NCBI RefSeq assembly: GCF_039524015.1
Contig: NZ_BAAAGF010000005.1
Location: 186,001 to 250,000, forward strand
Direction: 5' to 3'
Length of the DNA stretch: 64,000 nucleotides
From: Gaetbulibacter_B jejuensis
GTDB taxonomy: Bacteria; Bacteroidota; Bacteroidia; Flavobacteriales; Flavobacteriaceae
The notes beneath the pieces were generated by a model. It ran no database searches and was not told where the DNA came from. It worked only from the letters and a program-made list of their open reading frames with translations. Each line of letters begins with the position of its first letter. Position 1 is the first letter of the stretch. A program made the translations under genes and the position numbers. This document shows, piece by piece, positions 15,095 through 25,625 of the stretch.

Positions 15095-18000
15095 TTATTT
15101 AATTATTACAGATTTTACTTTTCTTCCATTTTTCAAATCAGGGTTTTTCATGAGTTTTACAGAGTCATTTTTTGCATCTTGTAAATTATCATAACCAACA
15201 GTATAAGATCCTCCTCCTTCTAAAATTATCTTCCTATAAAATCTAGGGTTGCTACTATCATCAACCCCAAAGAGGTTTTCTTCAATAACCAAATCAACAA
15301 AATCTAAAGCAGGGTCTACTACTTTTACTTCTTGTCTAGCTTCATCCATAAGAGTTTTATATTCATTTTTTAGGTCAAAATTCTTAGCATTGGTTCTAGC
15401 ATTGGTCATAACATCTCCTCCTGAAGACCGCTTTTTACCTTTCGCATAACCAACTAAAATCATAAATGCATCAACGTTTACATCTTGTACTGTCCCATCA
15501 GTAATAGTTTTCAAATCTTGCGGCCCATATACTTGCCCATCACTTGTACTGAAGGAAAAACCATTACTGCTTGTTCTTTCCCTTCGATATGACCCTCTTG
15601 ATCGTCCGCCATTTGTTGAACTCCCCTTTGTACTAGTTGAACTGTTTGAACTTGAACCATTGACACCAAATATGCTAAATAATAATTTCGAAATAGGGTT
15701 TCCTTCGGTTCTTTCTTTTCTTCTTGCTACAGGCTTTGGTGTATTGCCTTTACCGTCTGGATCCTCGGGTCCCATACCTGTAGGGTCTATTAATCTAACA
15801 GGATTAAGCATAGTATAGTTGTATGTACTCCAACTTGCATACTTCTCCGCCAACGGGTCAACACTCAACCACACACTCCATTTTGGGTTATAGTACCTTG
15901 CGCCATAGTAATAATTTCCAGTCTCATCATCCAATTCCTTACCATTAAACTTGTATGGTGTATTATAAGAATTTTGGTGCTCGTCTACAAGGGTCTCACC
16001 AAAAGGTAAATACTCCATATGCTGGGTTACATAACCATCTCTATTGCTAATATACGAAGAAGATCCCAAATGGTCCCTATGGTACCAATAGGCATCGTAG
16101 CTATCGGCATCGTGTGCATAGCGTTGCAGGTTGCCTTCGCCATAATCTCCTACATAAGGGCAAGTGCCCAAGCTTATGCTTTGGTTTAGGGCTGTATAGG
16201 TAGCGCTCAACCCTGTGTTGGCTACCTGTACAATAGTATCGGCTTTAGTGCGTATGCCCTCAAACATGTCTTCAATTTTTGGTGGGTACAAGCCCAAGTC
16301 CCTTACCGTACCCAAGGTACTCTGTATACGCTCTGCTCCTATATAGTAATGCTTGGTATAACTGCTTATGAGGTCTCCTTGCTCTGCCTGTTGGTTAGGA
16401 TCACTCAATGCCTTGGCGGTTACCAATGGGCTTGGGTAGAGCATAATCTCATCATGGGCGTTTTGGGAGACCGCGTAGGCATTACTACGTACATCTAATC
16501 TAGTGGGTACATAGCGTACCACACGCTGCCCAGAGGCATCATAGGTATATACTGCTATAGGGTGTTGTTTTGTATCCTCAGGGTTTAAATCCACAGCGCG
16601 CAAGCGGTCTTCTTCATCCCAAAGGTTGCGCTGTAAGGTTGTTATGTGCTGCTCTACAACACCCTCATAAGCAGGCCCTTGTGAGGCCTCGACAATTACT
16701 TGTTTAATGCTGGTTTGGTTGCCATTGGCATCGTAGTCTATCAGTTTCTTTTTATACTCTGGGTCACCAATGGTTAAACTCCCACTATCTGGTGTTTCCA
16801 CTATTTCCCTTGGGGCATGGGGCTGTACATAGCCATATTCATCTCCTTGTCCTTGTATAACGTTTACTCCTGTAGCATAGCCAGCATAGTCCAAGTGGTA
16901 ATTGGTCTTTATCATAGTTTCCGGTGTGTCTATGGCACTGCCATATCCTGTAACAGCACCTTGCACGTGGGTTTGGGTTTTACTAACAATGTTGTGCGCC
17001 AAGTCGTACCTCATATCCAAACTGTACTCCTGTGCCAGCAATGGCGTAGTAAAGTCGTTGGGCCCTGTATAACGTCCATTGGCATATACCAATCGGTTGT
17101 AATCATCATACTTGTAAGTATGGCTTATAGGTCCTCCCAACTGCCCTGTACTTGGAATACTGTTTTGGGCGTTTTGGGTTGCTACACTGGTTACATTACT
17201 TAAGGCATCATAGCCATAACGATTGGTAAGTCCAAAACCAGTAAATTGGTGGCTTAGGTCTTTAAGACGCCTTCTATTGTCATAGGTATAGCTGGTACTG
17301 GTACCGTTACCATAGGTAATTTGAGTACGCTCTCCTAAGGCATTGTACTGTATGTTGCTTACTATTTGGTCGCTGGCAACACCGCCATCAATGAATCGGT
17401 TAATATGGTCTAGTGCGCCTCCCAAATTATAATTGTAGTCCACACGTTCACCATCAGGGTAAATAATACTTTTTACTCGATTGTGGCTGTCATAGGTCCA
17501 TTGGGTGTTGTACCAATAGGTATGTCGTCCTGCCACCGCTACACCACGTAAATGGTGGTTAAGGTTACCTAGTTTATCATAGCCAAAACCTTGCACTCCA
17601 GAGGCATCTTCTTGCATGTACAATCTGCCTACGGCATTTCTGCCTTCTGCATCTGTATTGCCTGGGTAACCATAAGTATAGGTACTATTATTTTCGGGGT
17701 GTTGTGGGTATTTTACTTTTATAAGTCTATTTTTTAAATCATACTCATAGGCTATGGGTAGCTGCTGTCCATTTGACAGTAGGTTGGAGGTGTAGCGTTC
17801 TTTTAGGTTACCCATAACATCATAAGTAAAGGTTTGCAACCCGTGGTCTGGGTGGCGTTCTTCAATACGTCGTCCTGCCAAATCATATTTGTAAAATGTT
17901 TCATACCCTTGGTGGTTTTTAACCTTTATCTTTTCGCCTATTACATTGTAATAAAACTGAGTGGTCAATTCACCATTTTGTACGGTTTTTCGTTGTCTGC

Positions 18001-21000
18001 CTCTTACATCGGTATGGGTTTCAAAAGTTTGGTCCAGCTCATTGGTTACGGTGGTTAAAAACATTCCATCGGCAATACTGTACACAGTGGTTGCAGTATC
18101 GTTCTCATCAGGCTGCTTAACACTAATAGTTCTGTCTCTACTATCATAGGTCATTTCGGTAGGAGGAATTGTGTTTTGGTCTGTAACATAATCGGCAATA
18201 GTCCCTAGATAATTAGCACTAGTAAAGGTAGGCAAATAGGCTGCAACTACACGACCATAGGGATCCTTGTGTTCTTTACCGCTTACCAGCCAACCTAATT
18301 GGTTGGTATCATTGTCATTAACAAGCTGTGTTTTTTTAAGCTGTATGGCACTCCCCATACCATCTACCAAACTCACGGTTAACAATTGGTCGTTTTGAGC
18401 ATCGTCCACAAAATGTCTGGTTACCGCATGGTGTTTGGCTGCTCCAGTTGGCGTAGTTCCAGGTTCAAAACTTCCTATAGCTTGGCAGTAGTCGCCATTA
18501 AGCTGTGGTAGGGCAACCTCACCTTCATACTGCATACGCAGGGTCCAGCCGTTAGGCATTTCGTTGGGTGCAGTTACCTCAACAAGGCGTCCCCTATTAT
18601 CAATACGTGTGCGTAGCTGCTGGCCATTTATATCTGTAGCCAATAAAGGTACTCCAAAACGATACTCATAACTACTTGTGGACACCTCGTTATATGAATT
18701 TGACACCTGTGTAGGGTAGGTGTGTACCGCTGGGTCATAGGCTATAGTGGTAACAAAGCCATTTTGCTGGGTATAGCTTATTGGATTACCATAAAGATCA
18801 TCATAGCCTATGGTAACGGTATTGGTTTCAGTAGCATTAAGCGTGGTGGTCACCTTGATTAGTTTCCCTTTGTTATTGTATTCGGCATTACGCTGTCGAA
18901 ACAACTGTCCGTCACTATCGCGTTTCACTTTAATACTTTTAACAAATCCGATACTGTTTCTATTGTACATACCTACTAAGTAGTCATAATATTCCATTTC
19001 GGTACGATAGGCATCCTCACCAAGTTGCCTGTAAGTTAATAGATTACCTCTGCCATCATAAGCCGTAAAGTGCTGCTCAATACTTAACCCTACTGCATTC
19101 TCAAAAGTGGTAGCTACGGTTTTTACAGGTGCCACAAAAAGTCGCGAATAGTCCAACAAGTCTGTACTCAATCCTGATTGCAAATAGTGTTGCGTTGGCG
19201 AAGCATTAACATTAACCTGTGGGACTACAGGATCCATAATGTTGTACAATGTAGTCTGCTCGCTCAAGAGTGCTTCATTAGCATCATGTACTGTAGTACG
19301 TTTTACCAAACCTTTTAAATACACATTATCAGTATGGTACTCAACTACTGAATAGCGAAAAGTACTATCGGTATCTGGGTCTAGTTGCGAGGTAGTGACC
19401 TTGCCAAAACCTAAAAACTCACGTTCCCTACGGTCGTGCTTGGGGTGTTCATAGCTTACACTTGTTAATGTTTCGTCAGTTGTTGTAAACCCTCCATCGG
19501 TATCAGCAGTAAATCCATCGTTGGTTCTTATGGTGTGCATCACCCACTTGTTATGTGGTAAATCATAGGTGTTTCCTGCTCTGGCATAATCTATTGTCCA
19601 ACTACCTCCTAATGGCGTGTTAACCGTTTTAAGCAAATTGGTTTTACCAATTTTGTTTAATTTGGCAATGACATCATCGTTATTATTACCTGCTTGCAAC
19701 ACATCAGGATAGCCATCGCCATCTATGTCCTGAACCGTAATGCGTTTTTGGTTAACGCCTCCACTTACACCACCTGTAGCAGTGCCTGTTATTTTTAAGG
19801 GAATGGTAATGAACCCTAAGGGTATTGGGATAACAACACCACCTGTAGCTGAACCATAAAGGTTTCCTGTAGTTGAGCGGTTTTGGTCAATAGTCGTGTT
19901 ATTGTAAAAATCAAGGGCATCAGCCTCAAAACCGGCTCCAGTGTTTAGGTACACTTTAAAGTTTGTTTCTGTTTTCTTGACTAAGTCAGGTAATCCATCG
20001 GCATTAACATCCAATAGTGTGGCAGTAACATTTGCGGTACTTGTACCTACCCCAAAACCACCACCAAAGGATGAGGTTACCACGCCACCTCCACCTGAGG
20101 CATTACTACGTTTGCTAACATTTAAATCTGTAAGGTTAAGGTCTGTACTCCAGTTTACAGGGTTGGCGCTAAACTCATACCCCAAATTAAGTCGGACACT
20201 AACTCCTGAGTGTTCTGTAATCGTAACTTGGTCAGCCAACCCATCACCATTAATGTCAACCCACATTTTAGAGTTGCGTGTTGTACCACTACTGGCATTA
20301 ATACCAGAATTGATGTTTGTTCTTGTAGGGTTTGAAGTGCTTGGGTTATCAGCAGAAGTAGAATTAGGGAGTACACCCACAATGGTTACACCTGCGGTAT
20401 TATCTTCATTTTCAGCACCAGATACAAAAGTGTTTTCTAGCGTATGTTCTATTAAGCCACCCTTCATGGAGGTAAACTGTATATTGCCATCGGTAATCAT
20501 ATCTGGGTAACGGTCTCCATTCACATCTATATATTGGTTCAATACCTTGGACCAACCATTGCTCTTTGTACCTGAGCCTCCTATTTCGCCAGATCCTTCA
20601 TTAAGTGAAATAGATACTTCATGGTCAGTTGCGGTTCCTTTTGAAAACGACCGTTGCCTAAGACCTATAAAGTTTGAGGTACTACCACCTACATTGGTCA
20701 ACTCTCCTTCACTAATATGGATATCTTGCAAATTAGGCTCACCAAAACGCCCCAACTTACTAACCAAGGTTGTATTGTCAAATCCATATGTGGCTGGTGC
20801 CCTTTCGCCTGTAGTATCATCCACATCCACTATAATTGCCATTGCATCATAGCTCAAATCGGCATTGTCCTGATGGTATAACAAATATCGTATGGCTTCA
20901 ATAGCAGTAGAGCTTGCTTCACCATTGTCTACCTGATCATTTAAATCTTGAGCATTGGCACTATTAGAAGCAAATACTGACATGTCTATATTGCCATCAA

Positions 21001-24000
21001 ATACATCCATAACAATGTTACCATTATCAACTATAAGATCACCATTTTCCTGATTATAATGGTAATTAATACCTCCATTGTATAAAAATTGTCCCCAACC
21101 TCTATAAGTCATTCCAAAAAAAGAGGATTGTTGTGCAAAAAATGGCTTGCTGAGTGTTTTTAGGGTAAAAGAAGGATAGTTATTTTGTTCGCTAGAAATC
21201 AACTCAAAAGTTATAGACGTAGGGTTATTTAAAGCAAAATCCTGATGTTCCATATAAAATGCCGAATATAGCATTCCATCAGGTGCATTAACTATAGCTT
21301 CAACCTCTCCTTTTGTTAATGTAAAATTATCAAAAGAGTTAGATCCGTTTAAATTGGCTGAGTTAGGATTGGCCCCTATCTTAAAAACATAATCATAAAG
21401 AACCAATGGGCTGTTATTGGTCTCTCTATGCACATAAAACGTATCATGGTCTATAGTTGTAGCCACTCCATTTATCCTTGTTTTACTTACCCAATTGATT
21501 TTTATAGGAAAAGCATTTTCATGTATATTGTCAAACTGTGAGTAATCAAGGTTTTGGTCAAACATATTATGGCTTACCTTTAATAAATCGTTAGCACTAT
21601 CATTTGCAGTATTTGGGTCAATTATTGGTGTAGGTAAATCTGTACCGGCAACAGCATATTGTGTTTCATTAACATTGTTATCGTAAGTAAAATAGCTCAC
21701 CCCTGGATAATGGACTTCAGTGCCGTTTACAAATATTATAGGTTGCCAGCCAATGGTATTCCACTGCACATTGGAGTCGCTTTCTACATAAAATCTAAAA
21801 GCATAACTATACGCTCCTGCATTAGCAAACTGGTTAGGGATAGCTGCCATTTGAGATGTTGATGCTCCACTTGGTGTAACCGATTGGTCTTCATGATTAT
21901 AAGTGTACACTATAGTATCAACTTGAATGTTGGTTTCATCTATTTGTCCATAATTTGGATTTGGTTCCCCACCAATTGTTTCATCAGTATCATGTTGATA
22001 GGTCGTTTTTTCAATAACAAACCGTGTATCATCCGATAGGGTCAATCCGTTTTGAAAAAGTTGATTCACTCCAAAATAGGTGTTAAAAGAAATAGTATTA
22101 TCTTCAGGACTAGGGCTCCAACTCCCTCCGTTGTTTATCATATAATCTGTGGTTGCATCAAACTCTAAAAAACTTGTATTATGCTCGTCATTAGTGGTGT
22201 TGAATGTAGTAGCACTTGTACTACTATAGCTTATCGCTGGATTCCATGCTACTGTGCCTCCACAACCGTATTCTTCATTATGAATCCTAAAAAACAACTT
22301 GTCCCTTTTTTCAACCTGCACTCCCTGTTTATTGATGTTTTCAGAACTGTTTGATGAAGACAAGTACCACGCATTATTAGCTCCAATTGCAATGCTTTGG
22401 GTGTTTCCTGTGTCTTGGTTAGAGTTGGCTTTTTCTATGGTAAGCCTAAAACTATTGGTGTAATCATCACAAGTATTGGATTGTAACAAAGTAGCTACAC
22501 TTGCTATATTTATAGTGCCACTATAGGGTGCTACCCATACTTTTACATGGTCAAATTGCGAATAGTCTGAACGCAACTTCTCAATAGATTCAAGCTCTAA
22601 AGAGTTAATTACATCTTGGCTTAAAGTTCCTGTAGTGATTTCATTTGCAGTTAACGAAGAGTTGGTGTTAAAACTTACTATAGGGCTATCACTATCCCAA
22701 GGAGTTGTATTGTTAAAGTTAACTATGTTGTTAGAGGCTATATCTATAAGTCCATCTCCATTAAAATCGGTAAAATACTCGTCTGTTTCTGTTCTTGTTC
22801 TACTAGTGCTTCTCCCTTCACCAACACCCAATGGACCAACACCTAGGTTAGCATCAAACCCAAAGGTATTGGTTCTAGACTTTGTGTTGTCAAGTTCAGT
22901 TATATTTGTAATAGAGGTTTCAGCCCCAAAACCATTAAGCGTACCAAGGTTAGGTTGGTATTTCAGTCCTAAATCTGTTTTATAAACCTTATCAGGAAGT
23001 CCATCTCCATTAATATCTATAAAACTAATCTTGGTCTTTTCTTTACTTTGGCTATAGTTATAAGATGAGCCTATAGTACTGGTAACCGTTGTAGGGTTGG
23101 TGCCTATTCCAGCACCTCCTCTTACCCCTAAAGAAAAACCCGAAGTAGTCCCTGTACCCAGTGCCGAACCACTTGTAACTATATTAGCAACCCCGTTAAA
23201 ATCTACAGAACTGCCTCCCCAAGTAACAGGAGTAACAGCATTAATTATTTGGTCTGTTCCCAACTCATCATAATATTCCATAGTATTGGAATAAAAAAGA
23301 TTTCCTTCAGTATCATATTCTGAAATTTTGCTCAATTGCATTTTTTTAAATGTAGACTCAATATAATCAAACTCATAGCTTCTAACAACCTTCCACCCAT
23401 CATCATCTTTATAACGAATCAATATTTTGGTCAATAGATCCTGGGTTGCCATCATAGTTCCTGTTCGTGCATTTAATTGGATATCATCCCTTATAATATT
23501 AACAGAACCATTATTAGTAATAAATTTGACTTCATAAAAATTATCAACCCCAGCTTTTTTAGTATATTGAATCCATCTAGGTTGAAATGATTGGGCTGAC
23601 ACCCCATTAATACTTATACTCTCATCTTTATCATAATAATAATCTACCCAGTTCCCATAAGTATCTGATGAACTATTTAATGCCCAATGAGTTATATTGT
23701 CGTTTTCATCCCTAACTACAGAGTTCTCATCAACCTCATATATACCATTATATTTAGAGCCACCATACCAATTCATGTTACCATACTTATCCCAAACTTG
23801 CCATATATAATTTTTAGGGGAATTACCCCAACGTATAATTTTAAAATAGCTCCCTTCTTTTCTTAAATAAAATAACTTTTCGCCATTAGAACTGGTATTA
23901 TCATTTCTCAGCATAATACCATCATAACGATGAGGGTTAGTATAGTCACTACCTACTTTCTGCACCAAAGTTTCCCCATTCAATTGGTAAATCTCAGACT

Positions 24001-25612
24001 CGTTATAAGTATCAAATCGTGGTGTTCCCCAACGCGTATCCAAGGTTATGGCTGGTAATTGAAGGTTCCAACCAACTCCCATCCAACCATTTCCAGCCTC
24101 GCTATTATAATTGACACTCAAGCTAGGCATCATACCATTACGACCAGTTGGTAACTTTATAGGAAAATAAGTTGAGGCTATCCCATTTGAATTTGGTGCT
24201 GGAGGCGCAATACTCACCACACCTGCACTTGGGTTGGCATATTCCATATCGGTGATGGTAGTTGGTGTAAAACTAGAGGTCTCAGCCATTTCTGGTACCT
24301 TTATTACACCATTAATATAATCGGTATCCCCACTGTATTCCGAAACCACCATAGAATTGGCATAGTCCAATTCTGTTACAGGTAAGGCTATCCATTCTCT
24401 CTTTTTTCGGTCAAAAGCAAAAGTGCGCACATCTTTGTCACTATAACCTACAGGTATTTTGGTCTTGTCGTACTTTAAATGTAATTCAAAATTAGTACTA
24501 TCAGTAATACCTGACGTTTTTATGCTATAACCTAGAAACACTCCTGAAGTAACATTAACAACATCAGAGTTTACTGGGCGTAATGCTTCAAAGTTAACAC
24601 CTCCAACCTGCAATTGGCTTTCAGTAACTGTAGGTATGTTCGAAAAATTCTTAACAGTTAAGGCTTCTAGAGATATAGGCGCTTGCATGGGATGCTTAAT
24701 AAGAGAGTGACCTTTATGGGGTTCGTCAGTAAAGACATACTCCATAACCGCATCGTTATAAACAACTTCAAAATTCCCCTCAAGACTCAACCCTTCGCCA
24801 TAACGTATTGATAAATGCTTCAAGCCTTTAGGAACCTCATCCAAAATTGTTTCAAAAACACCATCTTTAACTGGTATTGATCTACCCAACGCCTCAACAA
24901 GTGTGCTGCCATCTTCAACAAAACCCAATAAATGGATTTTCCCACTATAATTTACAAGTCGCTCTGTGCTAATATGAATACGTTTAGAGCGTTTTTCTAC
25001 AAGCTTAACTTGTAAGTTTTTAACCTTATACAAATAAGGAACATCGGCTCTTCTATTAAAAAATATTTCATTATTACCTGCTTTTAGTTGTCCTTTTAAA
25101 AGATGTTCTTCCACTCTTGTCCATGTGTTGTTAAGTTTTAGGGTTTGGCCTCCATAAACACTAAAGCTATTGATGCTTTTTGTAGTTTGCTCTGCTGCGG
25201 ACACACCATATAGATCATATGTTAAAACCATATCATAATGATCAAAATCAATACTTTCAGGAAGATGTAATGTAAAAAAGTTGTCTCGTGGATTTTCCTT
25301 TTCTATCGCTTTGCTTATACCTATTATAGCTTGAGACTCCAAGGCATGGAAAACTGAAGAAGCACTGTCTTTTACAGAGTTACTGGTTGTCGTTTTAACA
25401 TTGGATTTTATATATGCCACCTTGCCTCCAGTATGGTACTTATTAATATAATCATACTGCGAAGAACAATTAATGTTAGGCTGAAAACGATCAGTTCTTG
25501 ACAATATTTGCTCAATAGGCTGCCCAAAAACAAGCACATTACTCAATAGTGACGTTAATAATGTACCAACAAAATAGGATGTTCTAAGTGATTTAAAAAA
25601 TGGTTTATGCAT
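15095..25612 (-). CDS. Giant SpvB/FG-GAP/TcB/RHS-repeat secreted protein with variable C-terminal tip
   Basis: 3505 residues. There is a signal peptide (cleavage near VLVFGQ, residue ~31) and an N-terminal region of ~430 residues of unknown fold. SpvB/TcB-type sequence starts at ~465 (GVVSIAPPAPNSNG, GWMGVGWNLQLPAI). FG-GAP-like calcium loops D-x-N-G-D-G occur at ~870, 955, 1697, 1789, 1869 and 1967. A TcdB middle-type segment follows (~1990, TPLGGSWTIDYARAGNTYD), then a long run of YD/RHS repeats from ~2280 to ~3170. The RHS-associated core (YLPFGETLVDEHQNS, FNGKELDDETGNYYYGARYYN, NPVRLIDPTGMGPED) ends at ~3286. The last ~219 residues are a Ser/Arg-rich linker and a tip I cannot assign. Such proteins form hollow cocoons around toxic tips. 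It lies 13 bp after a T9SS protein gene and 3 bp before a YwqK lipoprotein gene. Toxicity is inferred. Confidence 0.9.
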   Translation of the reverse strand: MHKPFFKSLRTSYFVGTLLTSLLSNVLVFGQPIEQILSRTDRFQPNINCSSQYDYINKYHTGGKVAYIKSNVKTTTSNSVKDSASSVFHALESQAIIGISKAIEKENPRDNFFTLHLPESIDFDHYDMVLTYDLYGVSAAEQTTKSINSFSVYGGQTLKLNNTWTRVEEHLLKGQLKAGNNEIFFNRRADVPYLYKVKNLQVKLVEKRSKRIHISTERLVNYSGKIHLLGFVEDGSTLVEALGRSIPVKDGVFETILDEVPKGLKHLSIRYGEGLSLEGNFEVVYNDAVMEYVFTDEPHKGHSLIKHPMQAPISLEALTVKNFSNIPTVTESQLQVGGVNFEALRPVNSDVVNVTSGVFLGYSIKTSGITDSTNFELHLKYDKTKIPVGYSDKDVRTFAFDRKKREWIALPVTELDYANSMVVSEYSGDTDYINGVIKVPEMAETSSFTPTTITDMEYANPSAGVVSIAPPAPNSNGIASTYFPIKLPTGRNGMMPSLSVNYNSEAGNGWMGVGWNLQLPAITLDTRWGTPRFDTYNESEIYQLNGETLVQKVGSDYTNPHRYDGIMLRNDNTSSNGEKLFYLRKEGSYFKIIRWGNSPKNYIWQVWDKYGNMNWYGGSKYNGIYEVDENSVVRDENDNITHWALNSSSDTYGNWVDYYYDKDESISINGVSAQSFQPRWIQYTKKAGVDNFYEVKFITNNGSVNIIRDDIQLNARTGTMMATQDLLTKILIRYKDDDGWKVVRSYEFDYIESTFKKMQLSKISEYDTEGNLFYSNTMEYYDELGTDQIINAVTPVTWGGSSVDFNGVANIVTSGSALGTGTTSGFSLGVRGGAGIGTNPTTVTSTIGSSYNYSQSKEKTKISFIDINGDGLPDKVYKTDLGLKYQPNLGTLNGFGAETSITNITELDNTKSRTNTFGFDANLGVGPLGVGEGRSTSRTRTETDEYFTDFNGDGLIDIASNNIVNFNNTTPWDSDSPIVSFNTNSSLTANEITTGTLSQDVINSLELESIEKLRSDYSQFDHVKVWVAPYSGTINIASVATLLQSNTCDDYTNSFRLTIEKANSNQDTGNTQSIAIGANNAWYLSSSNSSENINKQGVQVEKRDKLFFRIHNEEYGCGGTVAWNPAISYSSTSATTFNTTNDEHNTSFLEFDATTDYMINNGGSWSPSPEDNTISFNTYFGVNQLFQNGLTLSDDTRFVIEKTTYQHDTDETIGGEPNPNYGQIDETNIQVDTIVYTYNHEDQSVTPSGASTSQMAAIPNQFANAGAYSYAFRFYVESDSNVQWNTIGWQPIIFVNGTEVHYPGVSYFTYDNNVNETQYAVAGTDLPTPIIDPNTANDSANDLLKVSHNMFDQNLDYSQFDNIHENAFPIKINWVSKTRINGVATTIDHDTFYVHRETNNSPLVLYDYVFKIGANPNSANLNGSNSFDNFTLTKGEVEAIVNAPDGMLYSAFYMEHQDFALNNPTSITFELISSEQNNYPSFTLKTLSKPFFAQQSSFFGMTYRGWGQFLYNGGINYHYNQENGDLIVDNGNIVMDVFDGNIDMSVFASNSANAQDLNDQVDNGEASSTAIEAIRYLLYHQDNADLSYDAMAIIVDVDDTTGERAPATYGFDNTTLVSKLGRFGEPNLQDIHISEGELTNVGGSTSNFIGLRQRSFSKGTATDHEVSISLNEGSGEIGGSGTKSNGWSKVLNQYIDVNGDRYPDMITDGNIQFTSMKGGLIEHTLENTFVSGAENEDNTAGVTIVGVLPNSTSADNPSTSNPTRTNINSGINASSGTTRNSKMWVDINGDGLADQVTITEHSGVSVRLNLGYEFSANPVNWSTDLNLTDLNVSKRSNASGGGGVVTSSFGGGFGVGTSTANVTATLLDVNADGLPDLVKKTETNFKVYLNTGAGFEADALDFYNNTTIDQNRSTTGNLYGSATGGVVIPIPLGFITIPLKITGTATGGVSGGVNQKRITVQDIDGDGYPDVLQAGNNNDDVIAKLNKIGKTNLLKTVNTPLGGSWTIDYARAGNTYDLPHNKWVMHTIRTNDGFTADTDGGFTTTDETLTSVSYEHPKHDRREREFLGFGKVTTSQLDPDTDSTFRYSVVEYHTDNVYLKGLVKRTTVHDANEALLSEQTTLYNIMDPVVPQVNVNASPTQHYLQSGLSTDLLDYSRLFVAPVKTVATTFENAVGLSIEQHFTAYDGRGNLLTYRQLGEDAYRTEMEYYDYLVGMYNRNSIGFVKSIKVKRDSDGQLFRQRNAEYNNKGKLIKVTTTLNATETNTVTIGYDDLYGNPISYTQQNGFVTTIAYDPAVHTYPTQVSNSYNEVSTSSYEYRFGVPLLATDINGQQLRTRIDNRGRLVEVTAPNEMPNGWTLRMQYEGEVALPQLNGDYCQAIGSFEPGTTPTGAAKHHAVTRHFVDDAQNDQLLTVSLVDGMGSAIQLKKTQLVNDNDTNQLGWLVSGKEHKDPYGRVVAAYLPTFTSANYLGTIADYVTDQNTIPPTEMTYDSRDRTISVKQPDENDTATTVYSIADGMFLTTVTNELDQTFETHTDVRGRQRKTVQNGELTTQFYYNVIGEKIKVKNHQGYETFYKYDLAGRRIEERHPDHGLQTFTYDVMGNLKERYTSNLLSNGQQLPIAYEYDLKNRLIKVKYPQHPENNSTYTYGYPGNTDAEGRNAVGRLYMQEDASGVQGFGYDKLGNLNHHLRGVAVAGRHTYWYNTQWTYDSHNRVKSIIYPDGERVDYNYNLGGALDHINRFIDGGVASDQIVSNIQYNALGERTQITYGNGTSTSYTYDNRRRLKDLSHQFTGFGLTNRYGYDALSNVTSVATQNAQNSIPSTGQLGGPISHTYKYDDYNRLVYANGRYTGPNDFTTPLLAQEYSLDMRYDLAHNIVSKTQTHVQGAVTGYGSAIDTPETMIKTNYHLDYAGYATGVNVIQGQGDEYGYVQPHAPREIVETPDSGSLTIGDPEYKKKLIDYDANGNQTSIKQVIVEASQGPAYEGVVEQHITTLQRNLWDEEDRLRAVDLNPEDTKQHPIAVYTYDASGQRVVRYVPTRLDVRSNAYAVSQNAHDEIMLYPSPLVTAKALSDPNQQAEQGDLISSYTKHYYIGAERIQSTLGTVRDLGLYPPKIEDMFEGIRTKADTIVQVANTGLSATYTALNQSISLGTCPYVGDYGEGNLQRYAHDADSYDAYWYHRDHLGSSSYISNRDGYVTQHMEYLPFGETLVDEHQNSYNTPYKFNGKELDDETGNYYYGARYYNPKWSVWLSVDPLAEKYASWSTYNYTMLNPVRLIDPTGMGPEDPDGKGNTPKPVARRKERTEGNPISKLLFSIFGVNGSSSNSSTSTKGSSTNGGRSRGSYRRERTSSNGFSFSTSDGQVYGPQDLKTITDGTVQDVNVDAFMILVGYAKGKKRSSGGDVMTNARTNAKNFDLKNEYKTLMDEARQEVKVVDPALDFVDLVIEENLFGVDDSSNPRFYRKIILEGGGSYTVGYDNLQDAKNDSVKLMKNPDLKNGRKVKSVIIK

Positions 25613-25625
25613 AACAAAAGCTAGG

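Noticed and set aside
19941..20510. Long plus-strand frame of 189 codons inside the RHS gene
   Set aside because: A shadow of the repeat-rich coding strand; no domain and no start context. The same applies to 22635-22985 and 16817-17203.
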